A stretch of DNA of 64,000 bases. It comes from Paramacrobiotus richtersi (taxonomy: Eukaryota; Tardigrada; Eutardigrada; Parachela; Macrobiotidae). A program made the translations under genes and the position numbers. Shown piece after piece: positions 1 through 11,927 of this stretch. How positions within the stretch are numbered: the stretch's first letter is position 1; each line of letters begins with the position of its first letter. The notes under the pieces were generated by a model. The model was given only the letters and a program-made list of their open reading frames with translations, did not search any database and was not told where the DNA came from. Location of the stretch: assembly GCA_034698045.1 (NCBI GenBank), contig JAQGAU010000003.1, forward strand, positions 1-64,000, given 5' to 3'.

Positions 1-88
1 GCCCGCCCGTTCCGGGCGGGCCTGGTCTTCGGGCGAATTCTTTAATTCGCCAGTTCGCCCCCCCCCCCTCCCGCCGCCGCTGTGCACC
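1..88. other. GC-rich palindromic stretch at window edge
   Basis: The first 88 bases differ from everything after them. They are very GC-rich, begin with a perfect inverted repeat (GCCCGCCCG, TTC spacer, CGGGCGGGC), then a second inverted repeat around GGCGAATT/AATTCGCC, then a run of C. The SLC5 coding frame starts to match its family only at about base 93. I see no splice acceptor of normal shape here. It may be a contig edge, a misassembly or a short GC-rich repeat. Confidence 0.4.
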
Positions 89-1457
89 ATGCATTCTGAG
101 AGATGGTTCTCGACGTTCAGTGTTTTTAGCTTTAATCCCAGTCCGTTTGTGCGACAATCGTTTTGGACATTTCTGATTGGTGGAGCGTTTTTAACACTGC
201 CTTTCATACTTAACCAAGCCGCCATGCAGCGCTATCTTTCTGTGAAATCTGAAGCTGCAGCACGACGGTAAAATTTCTGCGTAAACCAAAATGTTACTAA
301 TAGAGAAAGCTGATAGGATTACGTTTTGACTAGGGTCATCCTTATTCAATGGCCGATCGGGATAATCTGGGCTTATATTCTCATGTTTACCGGCGCGACA
401 ATGTATGCGTATTACCAAGGATGCGATCCACGACTGGCGGGAAGGACGCAGCAAAGCGACCAGATTGTCATCCAGTTTGTGTTGGATACCGTGGGGTATT
501 TACAAGGTCTTCCGGGCCTTTTCACCGCCGTTCTCTGCAGTGCGACGTTAAGGTATATCCTGCAGTATTGTACATGGGTGGTCGATCGGCAATAATCGAC
601 AAAATCATGTGTATCTATAGTACGGTATCCTCAGGAATTAACAGCATAGTTCTGGTCTTGCTGGAAGATTTTATTGGCAGTTTGGAGGGATCTGCTGCAG
701 TTCGCTTATCGAAAGCCTTATGTACGTAAGTAGTCACCTTTCAAAAACGCGTCCAAACAAGTAAATTCAGACGCAAGCGTACTGCCGTATAGCGGTGCTC
801 GTTGGAGTTCTGGCTATGGGGATGGCCATTCTGATATCGTTTGTCGGAAAAGGTCTGCAGGAGTTTTCTATGAGTGTGGAAGGTATCTGCAACGGTCCAC
901 TGCTGGGCTTGTTCTTTTGCGCTATGATCCTGCCGTTTTGCGAATCCAAGGTAAACGAAGCTGTTTGCGTGTCTCATTATACCAACAGTTACTGGTCTCG
1001 TACCTATCTTTTTTAGGGTGCAACTGCGGGTGTAGTTGCTGGTTTGGCTGTGACATCGTGGGTAGGTATTGGCGCTATGCTTGCGTCCAGTAGCCAGCCA
1101 GGATTCGCACTTAACGCCGACTCGTGTCCGAGCGAATGGAATCTGACCGCAAATTCCAGATACTGGAATATTACTACAACGGATTCCAACAGCTGGAGAA
1201 ACGCTAGTTTCCATGAGGAATGGCACCTGGACATGATTTATAAGCTTTCGTTCCATTATTATGGAGTACTTGGGTTTTGCACGACAGTTATTGTGGCATC
1301 TGTGATCAGCCTGTTGACAGGTAAGCTGCACATTAATTACCGTACAACGAACGACAAGCAAAACTTGGCCTTGAGAAACTGTGTATATTGGTTCGTTAGA
1401 TTGTCTGTGTATGTACAGTATACGGGCCAATACTGCGAAGAACTCAGGCAGAATAAT
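89..1457 (+). CDS. SLC5-family sodium-coupled solute transporter, 3' part
   Basis: C-terminal half of a sodium:solute symporter, closest in style to the monocarboxylate/multivitamin branch (SLC5A5/6/8/12), a plasma-membrane carrier that couples uptake to sodium. Exons: about 93-267, 334-552, 621-721, 793-950 and 1017-1320. A tentative last exon at 1419-1457 ends TQAE-stop. Introns are 66-98 bp with GT-AG ends and frame is kept across each joint. Family landmarks are FNPSPFVRQSFWT, NQAAMQRYLS, the CDPRLAGR loop, SDQIVIQFVLDT, LPGLF and STVSSGINS, then NGPLLGLFF and SKGATAGVVAGL. The external loop after ML(A)SSSQPG holds possible N-glycosylation sites (NLT, NIT, NAS). The 5' exons (first six or so membrane helices) are absent, so the gene starts outside the window or is cut by the odd first 88 bases. 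Exact substrate cannot be read. Confidence 0.82.
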
Positions 1458-1539
1458 GGTAGTATTTGTTTTTCATCAAGGAGGAACCAAGAGGTCAGCG
1501 AAGGTTCCGAGACGATTCCTCTTATTTTATGGATATAAA

Positions 1540-2140
1540 AAGAAGCCGGAAGGCAAGAAAATTGTTTCGCAACAAGTCGAGGAGCATGGCGATACGATGG
1601 CATACCATTTGGTACCGCAGAAAGAGAGCACATGTGATCGAACGTGTATGGCGGTGCGTTGACCTTGTGATGTACATTAACACTCGATGGAAGCCTCTTG
1701 GTTCCAAGGCCATCGACTTACATTCGAAAGGCAGATAAACTAGTTGGGAATGCTATTGAGATAAAGGTCGGAATTGCTGTTGTATAATTTCACGAATCAC
1801 GACACACATTATACGGCCGTCGCACATGTCATCCATCCGCAAGTCTACGTAGTTTTCTTCTTCTTTGTCAGTGTACAGAGGGCACTTGATTTTCCGTACG
1901 GGCAAAGTCACCCGCTGAAATGAAGAAGTTACTGGCCTGCAGCTGACCAACAAATTCCGTAACATTACAGTTCCAGGAAGCAGCTGAAAACCGTTTATGA
2001 TAAATCATTAGACAGTATCTTCTTCTCTGGCATGCATATTATATCAAACTTATTGTCAACCCATAACGGCACTGCACTGTTCAGCATTGCGTCGAAAAGA
2101 TCACATACTGCGGACAGTATACTAGTAGGCGTGAAGCGAT
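1540..2140. other. Intergenic, no supported gene
   Basis: This holds the 3' flank of the SLC5 gene. Two minus-strand open frames (1753-1965 and 1995-2237) lie here, but one runs antisense into a receptor pseudogene and neither resembles a family I know. I do not call them genes. Confidence 0.4.
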
Positions 2141-2149
2141 GTTTGCGAA

Positions 2150-2460
2150 TTCGGATAAAATTGTAGACTAGAGCCGGCTTTAAACATGTGCTGATCAGCA
2201 GCTCCCTTTTGTTTCTGGCAACACGTTTCCCGAACATTGTGTACTATTGCCTCCGTCTGGCAGAAGATAGACAAACGTATGACATTGGAGAATCCGGCCA
2301 ACAATTTGCCACGCCATTCACAGACGTAGCGCTGTACACCAATTACTCCGGAAATTTTTCATTTATTTGCTGACGAACGAGCAGTATCGAAATGCCCTTC
2401 GGAGGATCATAGCATCAGTGCGGATGACGCACAAACAGTACTTTGGCACCCATGTCGGAT
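2150..2460 (+). pseudogene. Class-A GPCR fragment, decayed paralogue of the gene at 3990
   Basis: The translation of about 2170-2450 matches the last exon of the intact receptor downstream. VLISSSLLFLATRFPNIVYY parallels VIISTSVLFLVTRFPSIVYH (TM6). QQFATPFTDVALYTNYS parallels QQFAAPFVNVPLNANYS, and MLTNEQYRNALRRII parallels MLTNAQFRARFKRII (TM7 and helix 8). A one-base frame change separates the NYSGNFSFI part from the LTNEQYRN part, and no matching TM1-TM5 exons are seen upstream. It is a truncated duplicate of the neighbour that has lost its 5' exons. Confidence 0.75.
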
Positions 2461-2469
2461 TTGGCCGAA

Positions 2470-3980
2470 TATGTTCGAGATTCCACTTCCAGCCTGGAAT
2501 TAAATCTGTTTTCGAATCCCGGTTGTTCCCGTTACGAATCATTTCCATTCTTCTTCATCTGTTTCCTCGTCATTGTGAACTGCTCATTTCATATGTTTGA
2601 TCGAATTTCCGGCAATTAAAATGCTCTACATAGCTGATTTATGTTGTTATTTACGGTACGTGTGACCTTTCTTAGCAGTTTGATACCTGCTACGAAAACT
2701 CAGTTCTTATATACTTCTTGTGGAAATACATGTTTTTGCTGCGTGATATAAAATACTGTTTTTGCTCCACATTACAGTATGTAGTCCGTATCTTAACAGA
2801 CATCATGAAGTAGATCAGAATGTTGTCCGCCACCCTCCATAATTACAATAATATTATTACTTCAGTATACATCGCCTAGTACGTATAACATTTGTTCGCA
2901 ATTGCATTTACACGTTTAGTAATTATATGTGTCTGATTGAGACGCGTACAATTACCACTGTCGCAGTCCATTCTGTGACGCTGTCGGAAAAGGAGAGATT
3001 TGCCCTCCACTACCCTTCGGTTAGCTTTGGGGTGTCTATGACATTTCAATATCTCGGAAGGGACTCGTATTAGAAGGTCCGTTTTACTTCGATTTTCCGG
3101 TAGAAAACATGCATGTAATCTATCTGCCATGCATTCCACCTTATATCTCCGTTATAGTGAAAAACAAACAGCCGTACGTTGCGTGTTTATGTTGGACGAA
3201 GCTGTACAAAATCCTTTAGGGGTGGGTATTAAGATAATCATGCCAGATCCCTGTTACATGCCCTAATGACCCTCACTCAGGAATACCTTCAGGGAATTGA
3301 AGTGCAGCTGTCACCGCTGCAGCACTGGCCCCGTCGTACCAGAGCAACAGCCGAGGAAGTTTGATGTAAACACGCCATAAACTTTAACGACAGCGTGTAC
3401 ATTATCTGGCAATCAAATCCATCATTTCCGTCATTTCCTAAGACTGGAGCAACAGGACAACAGGATTAGACCGTTAACCGGTATCCGCAAGCGACTCTAC
3501 AGCGCAAGATGCGGGATTTAAATGGTAAAGTTTACGGGATCTTTCGGCGCAGATCGATGTTGTCTGCGATGGGGACCTTCCCGTCTGTGATTTTTCTTTA
3601 ACGAAGCTTTTTAAAGTTCAAGTGTACGAACTCTATTTGCCTTCACGCGACCTTCTGCGGCTTGATCACTCTATTTTATCATTTACTTGTTTTTGTTCAA
3701 ATGATGTGGAACTGATGAACCAGACGGTTCACCACATTTCTAGGATTATATTTAATCTGAATCAAGTCTTGTTGTAGTGAACAGATTTCGTCTGCTATAA
3801 TTCTGTTCTTCTGTACGCATTTCGTTGATCTTATACTGCCAACATCTGTCTTTTGATTTATTTCATCTTGCCAACTACGACATAATAAATTCTTCCTCAA
3901 GATATACATATTTTGTACCGCATTTGCCCAGGAATAATCTGCGGTTGTTTATCTGGATGTGACGGTGTTTTTCGAGACGG
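2470..3980. other. Intergenic, AT-rich, no supported gene
   Basis: About 1.5 kb upstream of the intact GPCR with only short, unsupported open frames on both strands. Any promoter of the receptor should lie near its 3' end, but I see no clear TATA box. Confidence 0.4.
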
Positions 3981-3989
3981 TAGACAATT

Positions 3990-6137
3990 ATGAAGGGGAC
4001 AAATATCACTGTTTATGCCTCGGTGTCGACAATCATGGATTATAGCCTTAATGCATCGCCGACTCACGACTGGCGGTTAGGTGTGCCCGGATCGGGAAAT
4101 TACACACAACAACAGCTGCGACAAGCGTACACATTTTACGTCATTGGTTATCTGTGCTTACTGGCGCTGTGCAACATTGGAAACATTTTGAACTTGATTG
4201 TTATACGTGGCTGTAAACGAAAGACATCCGTCCATTATTACATGCTGGCGTCAGCCATAGCGGATCTGGGAGTACTGTGAGTTAATATTAATAATGTCAC
4301 CTTCATGTTAATATCCAACGAACCATGTTTCTGCAGGTGGTTCGCTTTTCCAACGTTTCTATGGAATATGAGCGCCACATTCAAACTACCATACTATACT
4401 CCCGCAAACAAAATCACAACGCACCGAATTCGAGGACCAGCACTCTGGATCCATGAGACTTGCATTCACCTAGCGGACTGGTAAATAACCACTGTGCCCT
4501 TCTGTTCTTAACCAAGAAAATTAAAAAGAAACTTTACCAAGAATTTACTATAGTATAAGGACTGGCAGCTATCTGTGTGACGTCATCGGTCAGACATACA
4601 GCTAAACATTTCGCCCGTAGATTTTTATGGTGTGGGCGATTTCTGTAACTTGGTTTAGCTATAGGAAGTTCTTGACTTTAAATATTTTTGTAGGATTCTA
4701 ATCGTCTTTTCTCTGGAACGTCTGCTGGTCATCATCAAGCCATTTCGCTATGAAAAGTTACAGGATCCCAAAGTCGCACGCTGGGTTATAGCTGTCTTGA
4801 CTATGATGGCGGGAACTTTCCGCATACACGACATTGTGTCCCATGCTTTCTGCGAAAAGTACAATATCAACGGAGAAGTCTGCTCTAGGCCGGACTGGCT
4901 GGTTCGCTGGAAGTCTCTTCAAGAACCAGCCGATGTAAAGTAGTATTATCTGTAGTACCACATTCAACATATGCATGTTTTCCATGGGAAGCCTACTAGT
5001 TACACACGCAAGAACAATCTCATTTAAAATTTAACGGTTTAAGGAAAGCGCAGGTCCAGCTTATCCATCAAGACATCACGAACACTGGATATTAAAACAT
5101 GCTAATAGTGGTACCGCCTGCATGCTAAGAGTTGTTATGGAACGCGTGCATAGTATTTGATATTCATCTGTTGAAAGCACCTTTCTTCAATCTAGTATCA
5201 CTACTAGGAAAAGAAATTTAACATTGATCAGGGTGCCCGCATTGTTATGTTTGCATTTCAACGGTTAATCGGTTTTCAAAAAGTTTACACTGTAAACTTT
5301 ACAGTGGCGCTAAACGCACCCCGTGCTTCTGTATCGTAAAGAGCATGGAACGTATGTCAACAGACATTGCATATATCAGCACATTGCATGTTTTAATATC
5401 AAGAGTATTGCACATTTCTGACTACAGAATAGAATAGTAAGATATCATACAACGTGGTTCCAAAACACAAGTAGCCGTCGAACTGGAAACTAAATAATGT
5501 GATTCACTTATGTACTGTTAGATTGTAACAAATAGGATGCTGCAAAAATTCGATTCTCCTTTACTTGCAGGTATTTATGAGTATGCTGGTGTTCTTCGTT
5601 TTATCGATCGAAAACCTTATCCTGGTGGTATTCATAGCTAAACAGCAGCAAACCGATATTGGACGGATGCGACAGGAGCAGAAACGTGCTTCCAACACTA
5701 GTACCAGTACTACAGCCCGCCACAGATACAGTAACCTCGTCATCATCAGTACATCAGTGCTGTTCCTGGTAACAAGATTTCCCAGTATTGTGTACCATTG
5801 TCTCATCCTGGCGGACAGTTATAAAGTTTATAATTTTGACAAGTCGGCGCAACAATTCGCTGCCCCCTTCGTCAACGTCCCGTTGAATGCCAATTATTCG
5901 CTGACGTTCTTCTTGTACATGCTGACCAATGCCCAGTTTCGGGCGAGATTTAAGAGGATAATCCTCTCAGTGTACAACCGGAAGATTTGGAAACTTTCTG
6001 GTCGGAGATCGTTAGCTACCATAACCAGTAGTTATCGGGCGAGTGGGAGATCACTGAGACAGGAAATCGAATGCAAAACGTTCCGGACTACGGCTTATCG
6101 CAACTTAAACAACGGCAGACGTCACAACTCAGCCTGA
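3990..6137 (+). CDS. Class-A (rhodopsin-like) G-protein-coupled receptor, probably peptide-type
   Basis: Seven-helix plasma-membrane receptor of about 410 aa in four exons: 3990-4276, 4337-4480, 4694-4934 and 5571-6137 (stop). All joints keep frame. The N-terminus carries NIT, NAS and NYT glycosylation sites. TM1 has the GNILNLIVI core and TM2 the SAIADLGVL core, with Asp in the conserved place. TM3 ends in ADWILIVFSLERLLVI, so the DRY position reads LER. TM4 starts at ARWVIAVL, TM5 is VFMSMLVFFVLSIENLI, TM6 is the IISTSVLFLVTRFPSIVYH region and TM7 is SLTFFLYMLTNAQFR, in place of NPxxY. This style resembles orphan FMRFamide-receptor-like proteins of protostomes; the ligand is not known. The last intron (636 bp) is far longer than the others. 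An AATAAA lies near 6269. The start is the first ATG before the glycosylated N-terminus. Confidence 0.85.
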
Positions 6138-6139
6138 AG

Positions 6140-6680
6140 CGTACACGTGGCAGTTCGTCGCGAGATGTGCATTACTAACGTTTCATCTGGCCCGAAATTA
6201 ACGATTTCTTCGAATTTTATAGTACATGGACACAATTTCTTGTTGATTGCCTGCATGAAGGAAATCCAATAAAGAAACCGATTCAGCTTAACAATCCGTA
6301 CCATTTTGGACTCTGGCTGAGTCTGGCATATAAAAACAACATGAAATCGAAGTCCCTGTGTCAGAAATCTCAGCACTAAACAATATTTGTGCGTGTTGCG
6401 TCCTAGACTGTAAAGCGCTTAGGCCGTAGTCTTCTCTGCAGACTGCATTAAAGAAACCTGTGTTTGATGAACTTCGCTACTTGCTAACACAGTTTAAGTA
6501 ACATGAATTTCATGCACAAGTTCACAACTTAAATTAGTCGCGCTCAGAAGTCACACTGAGGGGCACACGCTGACAGAAAGTTTCTGTCAGAAACATTCAT
6601 GCGCTGGAAACCTGTACGCAAGATACATTTTACATCACTAGAAAAATTTCGTGAAATTCGTGTGGTTTAGAAGCGAATTG
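6140..6680. other. Convergent intergenic region
   Basis: The gap holds the 3' end of the GPCR, with an AATAAA about 130 bp past its stop, and the 3' end of the minus-strand secreted-protein gene. I see nothing else. Confidence 0.5.
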
Positions 6681-6683
6681 AAA

Positions 6684-7353
6684 TCAGTCCAACACAACAT
6701 CAGCACTGGCGCCAGGTTTTGATGGCTTGGTGTCTGGTAGTGTCACTGGCGAAACACCGGGAATTGGTTCGGTAACGAGGGACTTGTCGAACTGTCCTAT
6801 GGCCGTATTAATGTTGATCGGGGTTGGGCCGTTGGTGAATGTGATCTCGTAGTACAGACGGTGAGTGTTCCCGCTGATGAGCTCGTTTCTCCCAACTTTG
6901 ATGCCAGTCGCGGAAATTCCAAGACCACCTTTAAGCAAACGAATATAGTATGAGCGCTGTCTGCGTTTGTGCAGTTCATGCATATAAAACAGTATAAAAA
7001 TATCGTGTCATTTAGTAATGTTTTGCTATCAAAACCTACTCATTATCTTCTTCCATCGCTGAAGAATAACGTCTGTTTCCTGCGTCGACTCTTTGTCTGC
7101 CTTTTGCGTAATATCCACGGGGTTAGGGGAAAATCGTCTTTCTGTGGAACCTTGAAATTTTGTTGAAGAACAACATGTTTGAAAGTGTTTTTCGTTAGAA
7201 CAAAACTGTAAACGTAGTAGTCGTACCTGGTGTAATTGGGGTTACAATTGGCACAGGCACATTTTCCGTCTTTCTAATTTTAACTGGAAAAGCACTGATC
7301 GTTCCGGAAACCGATAAACCGACAAGAGCGACAAAAAGGTACGTAGTCAACAT
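6684..7353 (-). CDS. Small secreted protein, family not recognised
   Basis: Two exons: 7353-7227 (ATG and signal peptide) and 6928-6684 (stop), phase 1 joint, 123 aa. Residues about 1-22 (MLTTYLFVALVGLSVSGTISA) form a typical signal peptide. A Pro/Thr-rich linker (VPVPIVTPITP) follows, then a beta-rich-looking body with LGISATGIKVGR and RLYYEITFTNG, then a Pro-rich tail ending SADVVLD. No cysteine is present in the mature part, so it is not a disulfide-rich toxin or inhibitor type. The 298-bp intron is long for this window. A TATAAG lies about 65-70 bp upstream of the ATG on the coding strand (near 7420). A weak resemblance to the cystatin fold can be imagined, but its motifs are not present, so I leave it unnamed. 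Confidence 0.6.
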
Positions 7354-7429
7354 TGCACGGCCGTTTGAAGTAAGTCGTCAGTACCACACGAAGTTCGAGA
7401 ATTCCTGCGTGCGGTCTTATACAGTTCTC

Positions 7430-8400
7430 AATCCGGATGTCTAGCTCGAAATTGTTTCTTGATACACGGAGCTGAGAATAGTGCGGGTACTGGCAACGTA
7501 TTACTCAGCTTGCATAGGCTACGGAACCAGTTCCTTTCCGATTACCAGCGCTTGCTAAACGGTCTAAAACTGCCGAAAGCTATTTCGTCTGAGAACAGCA
7601 AACATGTATTCGACATATCCAGGAAGCGATTAAGCGTACTGTATGTTTAGAGTTTAGACTGTATTGCGATTTGCGAACACTGTCTACATATGTGCTGAAC
7701 AGCCGCACGGCTTTGCAAGAAAAACGGATTAGCACAGTATCGATTTGCGGCCATCCGGAAAACTCCGCATCATACACTTGTGTTCGCAGTCGCCGCTCAA
7801 AACCCTCGACAATAACTGCGGTAAATCTGATAGCACTTACATGTGCCACAGGAGGGGAACTCAGCTGAGTTATTTAAAATCTTGTATGACTAATCGAGAT
7901 ATACAGTAGCCATATATCGCATACAAAACCAACAAGCCACGTACAAAAGCAAAAAGGACCATCGACCAAACGTAAGTCGAAATTATGATTACATGGAGGC
8001 CCAGTGTCTGCATGTCAGCATTACGACAAAGGTGCACAATTATGAAAGCGCTGCAATATCATTTCGAAGTGGTTCGGTATTTGAGACGGAAAGGTTATAT
8101 GTCCCGTTTTTTTTAGCACTGAGTGTGTTTATCAGCAAGCGCATTGGTACATATAGAAAGCAATACTCAGCAGCATCAATTCAAATCAAAAAGTTATTCC
8201 AGTTCACATGCCACGGGACTGTGGCTAGGACTAACTACTTGCCACGCATTATCTCAATACTCAAGGTCCCGTTTTGCCTAATACCTCTTCGATTGTGGAG
8301 GAGACTGCATTGTTGTCAGTCACACCTGGAACCAAAGAGCCATAACTTATGCAAGCTGAGGAGAGATTACATTATCGAAGCGTGTACAAACCTTTTGACA
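7430..8400. other. Intergenic, no supported gene
   Basis: Only weak open frames on both strands (for example 7580-7849 minus and 7993-8658 plus). None has splice partners or family motifs. The right part is the 3' flank of the PPM1D-like gene. Confidence 0.4.
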
Positions 8401-8413
8401 TTGACTGCTCTCG

Positions 8414-10868
8414 CTAACCGTCCTTTTGACAATCGAAGACCTTGCCAGACCCGTCCAGTTCCTCTCGTGAAGAGGGACCGAAGAAGAAGGTGGCTGCAGA
8501 ATCCACTTTTTCTTCCTCCTCGGGGGCCGGTGTTAAGCAAAGGCGCTCGATGCCATTTATATTGGCGGAATTTACCGTCAGTTCCGTTCTCTCAGTGGTG
8601 GTGGATGATTCGATCACCGGACTGCTTCGTGTTTGGAAATTCTCGATTCTTTGGCTAAGCAGCATATCCCAACACCCCTTATTTAACGGATTGATCCGAA
8701 CGTCCGATTCGTTACGCATGAAACCTTCTTCCAGTATAAGACTGTCGTAAGCAGGAATTCGCAAGTTTTCTTTTCCTCTGGTAATAACCAAAGCACACTG
8801 CGGAATAAATTGGTCAATATCAAATACAGCTTCGCGAATGTCCGGCTGATCTGGGAATTGTTCCCGCAGCGGGTTGCAGCGCATTCTTGGTGGGTATCCA
8901 ATCATATCCATGCGGCAAGCAATCTCCATGACGCTTAAATTTGTTGAATCACTGTTTATGCAGGATACCATGTTCTGCAGATTCATCAGACTGTGTCGGT
9001 ATTGCGCGATTCCCTGATCGGAATCGTTTATCCAGGGGAACATCGAACCTTCGGCTGGATTTTCCAGTAGACGCAGTATCTTTTCCTCGCTCACACACGG
9101 ATAATACACAACAACTCCAACATTATCTGAGCGGGTTCTACGCAGTTCGCAGCGATTTAGCGCTTTCCTCACTAACAACTCAGCAACATTGACGTCCACA
9201 GCGTGAATCTGTTCTCGTTTACCCGCTTTCAGACACTGCCACGCCCACATTTCTTGCAACCGGTAGGTCTCCTCGACAATTTGCACACACTCGGTGGCAC
9301 GTACAACAGTCCACAGCCCATCGGAACCGGCAATAAGACAGCGTTGTTTCGGCATGGAAAAGCAATGGACGGCAACGTCGGGTACTGGCGACACGACAAA
9401 CTCTTTATGCTCTTCTTCATAACTCCAGAAATCACCTAACGAACGGGCAATGTTCAAATAAGGCAGATGCTCCAGAGTGACCGGCAGTGTGATATCGGCC
9501 GGCACAGTCTCCGAGTTGAGTGGACGTCGCTTCCACACGACGCGGAAATCTCCCCCGTTGCCGCGGCGCACTTCTCCATTCAAGCTTTCAATGCGCTTTC
9601 TCTCGTCCGGGTTTTCGGGTTTGTGGTCACGCGTTAGCATTACGGCTTCAAAGTGCGATTTCTGCTGGCTGGTCGCTTCGCTCGTTTTGATAGAGACAGT
9701 CGCTTCGGACAAATCTTCTGGACTGGCCTTCATCGCTGTATGGCCGGCTTCATTCATTTTGCCCAAAGCAATCCCAGAGTCCCCCGCATGTCCGACATAC
9801 ACCTTGTCGCCGCGGATAAAAGCCACACTGGCCGTTGTGCCAGCCGTGCACTCCCTGCCGGAAGGCCGTGGAGGCCAATCCTTTGACACCTTCCACATGT
9901 TATAGTGGCAATCAATGAATCCTTGCCGAATGGCTGACAATACTTCAGTGTCAGTCCCGGACCAAAATTCACGTTGGGAAATGATGTCACGCAGAAGATG
10001 CTCACTAGAGAAACATAAATAGGAGACTGTTCATCAGGATACGTTGAGCAGGGCAGTCGCAGCGTTTTACCTGGCGTATTCTGCGGCTTGAATCCCACCA
10101 TGGCCGTCGAAAATGGCTGAAAGAAATTTCACCGGTACGTTACGTTACGTTAGAAAGTACGTTAAACGGGTTCACGCACGTACGCGTATACGTTGGCAGT
10201 AAACCATATATCTGCATAATCCTGAAAATACTCGTTTTTTCGTAACCATGTACGGTTTATGTCCCTGTTTAATGACATCGATTTTCAAAAGTTTTGATAC
10301 CGGTAACCTAATGATCCCAATCGCCAGTACACTACAGAACTGTATTCATAAGGTTCCGCAATTGTGATTAGATACAGGGGGTATTACATTGCGCAGCATA
10401 TCATGTTCCTGTATTGCTTAAGTCTCCAGCTTGGCGATTACGTTGTGACTGCCCTTTACATCGTGCAGCCATGACGTAATCGCCAGGCCATGCGACTGGA
10501 GCAATACAGGACACGGTATGCTGCGCAGGGTAATGCCCCCTATAGTAATTTAACACAGCACTCCACATTTTGGCTATACATACACGTATCGTTCCTATAC
10601 AGTTTCTAGATAGAATACTCTAGATATTACTATATATACTGACGAACAACAAAATACTACTTTGGTAAAATCAAAGTGCAGTAACTTTCACCTTACCAAT
10701 GTAGTCATAAGGCACGGTTACAATATCATCGGGAACACCATTATATCTATCCCTAGCGAAGACTGGCATATCCTCCATATAATCTCGGCCTCCGCGGTCT
10801 TTGTGGACGCAGATACGGTGACCATGTGACAGCGGATATCCGTGCGGTGAGTGCACAAAATTGGACAT
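8414..10868 (-). CDS. PPM1D-like: PP2C-type Ser/Thr phosphatase, PPM1D/Wip1-like
   Basis: Metal-dependent protein phosphatase of about 602 aa, near the length of human PPM1D (605). That enzyme switches off p53/ATM/p38 stress signalling in the nucleus of animals. Exons: 10868-10697, 10116-10071 and 10004-8414; frame is kept at each joint. Motifs in order: DRGGRDYMED, AIFDGHGG, GRECTAGTTASVAF, VGHAGDSGIAL, TRDHKPENPDERKRIESL, NIARSLGDFWSY, IAGSDGLWTVV and the late DNVGVVV. All the metal-binding Asp residues expected for PP2C are visible. The VVWKRRP stretch after the DHKPE motif is the basic loop typical of PPM1D and separates it from other PP2Cs. The C-terminal 200 residues are unlike human PPM1D and end in an acidic stretch plus SSREELDGSG. 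Intron 1 (580 bp) carries the foldback element at 10372. Confidence 0.88.
10372..10543. mobile_element. Foldback MITE in intron 1 of the PPM1D-like gene
   Basis: A 172-bp near-palindrome. The left half begins CAGGGGGTATTACATTGCG and contains CAGCATATCATGTTCCTGTA. The right half ends with the mirrored TACAGGACACGGTATGCTG and GGTAATGCCCCCTA. Inner halves (GGCGATTACGTTGTG / CATGACGTAATCGCC) also pair, so almost the whole element can fold on itself. TA lies on both sides, which fits a Tc1/mariner-type target. No coding capacity. Confidence 0.75.
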
Positions 10869-10899
10869 TTTCCATCAATTGTAATTTCTAATCCTGGAC

Positions 10900-11920
10900 C
10901 AGATAATAACAACAACGAATACTTGGTGTAAATGAACTGCTAGTTTCACTATACGACGACAGAGTACGTTGTCTTCTCAAGCCTCAATGGTTATCCGTTA
11001 GGCGTGGACATGTGGCCTACATGTCTCGACAAACCCGCATGTCTGATGTCATGCACGTGTCTGATGTCATGTGTGCATGTTACCTGCACTTTTGCCTGTT
11101 GAGTGTTGGGAATTAAGAATTTTCAGACAGTACGTACGTCTCTGTATACTGACGCAACATGGACTCGTGGATGCCTTCATACTGCACAGCAATTTTTGAG
11201 TCACATTAGGCCAGACGGTACTGTCTAGTGGGCAGAGTTCTGCGTCTGGCTGCGCTGTACAAGATGACACAGAACGGAATGTCGGTTATCCTGAACGAAA
11301 GAAGAGCGTGAAGAGCGCGACGTACAGTGCACCATATCATAGTGCAAAACTCCCCTTGTGCCGAATACATTTCCACAAGTATTCTTTAAAAAGTTTACCA
11401 CCAACACTTGTTTCTTTAGTTTGTGTTGGGTTGTGGTGTTGCCACAATTTTGAGTAAATGCTGTTTTAATTTTGTCGTCCCAATTGTAACTTTAATTTAT
11501 CAGTTTGACTTATAATATTGCATCACCATTGTATTGTACTTCTACAGCACGAATGTCCAGATATTATGTACATGTAGCACATCAGTACAAGACCCTTCCC
11601 ATGTAAAACAAACGAAAACAAACTAATACCCAACACTGTATTTAAAAACACATACATAAGGTGTTGTTTATTGCTGTACCATGGTATAGTATGTGTACAC
11701 ACGCATTCCGAAGGAAGAAAAAAGCAAATTTAAAGCAAGAAGATCTCATACAGCCAACAACTGATGCTTTCGGGCGTGGGGAAAGTGCTTGCGAAGTTCG
11801 TATCCTTTTAAAAAGTCCTGCGGCGCCTTGCACAGGTGATTCTTAATAAGAAAATCGTAATGCAAGCTAGCAAAAAACCTGTCGATAAATGACGCTTTTT
11901 TATGAGGAAACAAATGGCCA
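10900..11920. other. Intergenic between the phosphatase and receptor cluster
   Basis: No supported gene. Around 11030-11090 there are two direct copies of TGTCTGATGTCATG separated by a few bases, just upstream of the phosphatase; they could be a small regulatory repeat. Confidence 0.35.
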
Positions 11921-11927
11921 GAACCGT

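Noticed and set aside
1753-2237. Minus-strand open frames looking like an 'intact' protein tail (ending REIIQQQFRPLSQ)
   Set aside because: One runs antisense across the GPCR pseudogene, the joint between the two has no good donor, and no family resemblance was found.
6684-7353. Naming the small secreted protein a cystatin
   Set aside because: The QxVxG and PW motifs are absent and no cysteine pattern is present.
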